NCBI GenBank assembly: GCA_022564085.1
Contig: JADFMC010000095.1
Coordinates: 1-7,755, forward strand
Source: Fidelibacterota bacterium
GTDB lineage: Bacteria > Fidelibacterota > Marinisomatia > SCGC-AAA003-L08 > TS1B11
DNA length: 7,755 nucleotides
Direction of reading: 5' to 3'
Part shown: piece after piece, positions 6,056-7,755 of the stretch
Layout: the number at the start of each line of letters is the position of its first letter
How positions within the stretch are numbered: the stretch's first letter is position 1
The notes under the pieces: generated by a model
What the model was told of the DNA's origin: nothing
What the model saw: the letters and a program-made list of their open reading frames with translations, nothing else
Database searches by the model: none
Translations under genes and position numbers: made by a program

Positions 6056-6084
6056 AATTTGTTAGGGATTGTAACGAACAAATT
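6056..6084. promoter_or_regulatory. Inverted repeat next to the PuuD-like gene's ribosome binding site, possible operator
   Basis: AATTTGTT (6056-6063) and AACAAATT (6077-6084) are perfect inverted copies separated by 13 bases, directly upstream of GAGGAGA. A smaller pair, GTTA (6061-6064) and TAAC (6072-6075), is nested inside with a slightly shifted centre. The size suits a dimeric repressor site. In RNA it could form an AU-rich hairpin near the ribosome binding site. No confident promoter boxes were found in 6042-6174. Confidence 0.35.
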
Positions 6085-6174
6085 TATGCTGATATTGCCC
6101 TCTGCGGCTAACAATTGTCACGGTGCACCCAGGACCTTGGTATGCGATGGCTGAGCACGCTCCCGGACTCAATC

Positions 6175-6762
6175 TCAGGCTGGGCGTAGATCGTTTATCA
6201 GAGACTTGCGCGAGTCTGAACTTAACACAGTTGTATATTTATAGGTCCCCTGGTCAATACCTATTTTAGCCTCGATCGCGGAATTCTCGAGACTCTCCTG
6301 GACCGATTTCGTCAGGGTAAATCGGATATAATGCACCGAGCTGATTTTGTCTTCTTCGGCGCGGCCCTCTTCAAAAGTGGCGTAAATTTTTGTATCGCCG
6401 ACCTGTAGCCAGAGGCTTTCACCATCTGTTAGGCCCAGGAATTTGTGGAGTTTTTCCTTAACCTGGTCGGATTCCGTGATTTCAATGAATAGGGTAGCAC
6501 TGAGCTCCCCCTGGTCCGGGATCAGGTCATTATAGACGTCAATCTCAGCCTGGATTTGGCTGTCGTGCACCAGCCGCTCGGCCCGCATCATCTCCTGTAT
6601 CTGGAAAATGATAGTAGTGCGATCTTCAAAAGTCAACGAGATCTCAGAGCCCAATTGTATGCGTCGGATTTTCTTGTGGTCCATTACTTCCTGACGGGAC
6701 TCCGGACGAATCTTTTCGTACTCGGTGATATCCAGTAGGTCCGCTAGTTTGATTTTTTCCAT
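6175..6762 (-). CDS. DUF3501 family protein
   Basis: The 195-residue product fits DUF3501 in length and sequence: KLADLLDITEYEKIRPESRQ at the start, then KKIRRIQLG, LTFEDRTTIIFQIQEMMRAE, IQAEIDVYNDLIPDQGELSA and TLFIEI. A beta-rich C-terminal half (YIRFTLTK and similar) follows. It has no cysteine and no membrane helix, so it is a cytoplasmic protein without its own cluster. Its biochemical role is unknown. Genes of this family commonly sit beside a CCG-domain iron-sulfur oxidoreductase and rubrerythrin, and here the oxidoreductase ends 18 bp upstream, so the two are almost certainly co-transcribed. The start ATG at 6762 has only a modest AGGCGG upstream. It probably supports the oxidoreductase in handling oxygen or peroxide stress, which is inference. 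Confidence 0.9.
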   Translation of the reverse strand: MEKIKLADLLDITEYEKIRPESRQEVMDHKKIRRIQLGSEISLTFEDRTTIIFQIQEMMRAERLVHDSQIQAEIDVYNDLIPDQGELSATLFIEITESDQVKEKLHKFLGLTDGESLWLQVGDTKIYATFEEGRAEEDKISSVHYIRFTLTKSVQESLENSAIEAKIGIDQGTYKYTTVLSSDSRKSLINDLRPA

Positions 6763-6780
6763 TTTACCGCCTGTGCCAGA

Positions 6781-7755
6781 TCAATCGCCTAGTCCGTAGG
6801 CGTAATGGATCAACTGTATGGGGTGGGCTGCTGAGATATCGCCCCCGCTGGCCTGGTGCAGTTGCAGCCCGGCCAGGGTACAATCCGAGCAGTTGTGGTC
6901 CGCCGGCCGTTGGTTAAGCTGCCGGACCAGCTTATCGGCTATTTTAATGGAGGCCTGGAAGAATTCCGCTTTCATGCCCCAGCCACCGTCCATTCCGGAG
7001 CACTTGTCTACCAAACGCACCTTGGCGCCCGGAACCAATCGCAGCAGGTCACGGCTGTGATAGCCGCCTTTCTGCGCCTTGAGATGGCAGGGTAAATGAT
7101 AGTTGATATCACCCAGCTCGTTCACGAAATCGGTGCGCAGATGCCCCTCTTTATGCAGTTGCATCAGGTATCTGGAAATGTCCACTGTGTTTGCCGATAC
7201 CCGGGCCACAAGTTCGGCCACGCGGGAATCCCCGTTATTAAGGTAGGTATAGTCCTGCCTAATGGCCAGTGAGCAGGTGGGCGGCCCGGTGACCACTACC
7301 TGGTAGCCGCGGTCGATCCAGCGGGCCAGCTCCTCCAGGTTGGGCATAGCCTGGCGGCGGAAGGCTTCGAAATCTCCATGAGACAGATGCGGCGCCCCGC
7401 AGCATTGCTGGGGTGGATACTGCACCTCCACCCGGTTGTATTCCAGCACCTCTACCGCCATCCGCCCGATGCTAGGGTCGTTGGCGTTGGTATAGCAGGT
7501 GGCGAAGATCACCACCCGGCCCACGGGATTAGCGGGTACCTTGGTCTTGCGACGGTGCCGCTGAAACCACTTGGCGAAGGTCTGCCGATGAAAATCAGGT
7601 AATACCCGGTGGCGGCTGATCCCGACAAGTTTTTCCATGAGCCAGCGCAGAGGGGCCAACCGGTTGCCCCAGTTGGAGAAGGGAGCCATCAGTGATCCCA
7701 GCCGGCCCGATAGATCCGTGCGGCTCAGGATGATATCACTGAGCCGCCGGCCTCT
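6781..7755 (-). CDS. CCG-domain iron-sulfur oxidoreductase (GlpC/HdrD-like), 5' end outside the window
   Basis: Two cysteine-rich CCG domains are visible. The first has FATCYTN, QQCCGAPHLS and TGPPTCSLAIRQDY; the second has YHLPCHLKAQ and DKCSGMDGGWGMK. The tail reads HNCSDCTLAG and HPIQLIHYAYGL. Such domains bind an unusual 4Fe-4S cluster or haem in HdrB/D, GlpC and GlcF-like electron-transfer proteins. The second motif has CSG in place of CCG, as I recall for the rubrerythrin/DUF3501-linked subfamily. The frame has an internal ATG at 7689 but stays open, with protein-like sequence, to the right edge. The true start and the expected N-terminal ferredoxin-type 4Fe-4S domain therefore lie outside. 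It leads the operon with DUF3501. The likely role is cytoplasmic or membrane-peripheral electron transfer; the donor and acceptor cannot be told. Confidence 0.9.
   Translation of the reverse strand, partial: RGRRLSDIILSRTDLSGRLGSLMAPFSNWGNRLAPLRWLMEKLVGISRHRVLPDFHRQTFAKWFQRHRRKTKVPANPVGRVVIFATCYTNANDPSIGRMAVEVLEYNRVEVQYPPQQCCGAPHLSHGDFEAFRRQAMPNLEELARWIDRGYQVVVTGPPTCSLAIRQDYTYLNNGDSRVAELVARVSANTVDISRYLMQLHKEGHLRTDFVNELGDINYHLPCHLKAQKGGYHSRDLLRLVPGAKVRLVDKCSGMDGGWGMKAEFFQASIKIADKLVRQLNQRPADHNCSDCTLAGLQLHQASGGDISAAHPIQLIHYAYGLGD

Noticed and set aside
1..7755. CRISPR array, insertion sequence, tRNA or rRNA genes
   Set aside because: No regular spacer-repeat pattern, transposase, terminal repeats with target duplication, or tRNA cloverleaf signatures were seen on either strand.

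Overview
The window looks like a metagenomic contig from a free-living bacterium with moderately high GC and a compact genome (one 60-base stretch inside the dus gene counts as 41/60 G+C). All recognisable genes read on the minus strand. The gene mix (yajC-def-fmt, a DusB-type dus, a DUF697 membrane protein, a PuuD-like membrane protein, and a DUF3501/CCG iron-sulfur oxidoreductase pair) would suit an uncultured Gram-negative lineage of the FCB/Neomarinimicrobiota or Zixibacteria kind. That placement is an impression, not a measured result.

Layout, left to right. Positions 1-352 hold an AT-rich fragment of a cytidylate-kinase-like P-loop kinase of the DPANN/CPR style. It is joined to the N-terminal third of fmt (331-585). 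Both genes read through the same ~22 bases (331-352) in different frames, so this is most likely an assembly chimera and not a genomic neighbourhood. Next come def (620-1150) and yajC (1150-1482, TTG start), which overlap by one base. A 175-bp gap with a possible gene remnant follows, then a DUF697-like membrane protein (1658-2668), a DusB-family tRNA-dihydrouridine synthase (2722-3762) and a DNPH1/RCL-type deoxynucleotide N-hydrolase (3824-4261).

Positions 4262-5217 are about 950 bp with no credible gene. The core is very AT-rich (13/60 and 15/60 G+C in two counted 60-base stretches). It contains a plus-strand sigma70-like promoter candidate overlapped by a tandem 8-bp repeat, two 10-bp palindromes, and at its right end a strong 12-bp-stem hairpin terminator. 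A plus-strand non-coding transcript of about 670 nt is the most interesting unproved possibility here.

The right third is a second minus-strand group. A CCG-domain iron-sulfur oxidoreductase (6781 to beyond the right edge, 5' truncated) is followed by DUF3501 (6175-6762), then a PuuD-like seven-helix membrane protein without a cytochrome c domain (5274-6041), ending at the terminator. The first two form a known redox pair often found with rubrerythrin. The PuuD-like protein has its own ribosome binding site preceded by an inverted repeat and may be a separately regulated membrane haem or redox partner. The left group is housekeeping: N-terminal formylation and deformylation, protein export, tRNA modification and nucleotide clean-up.
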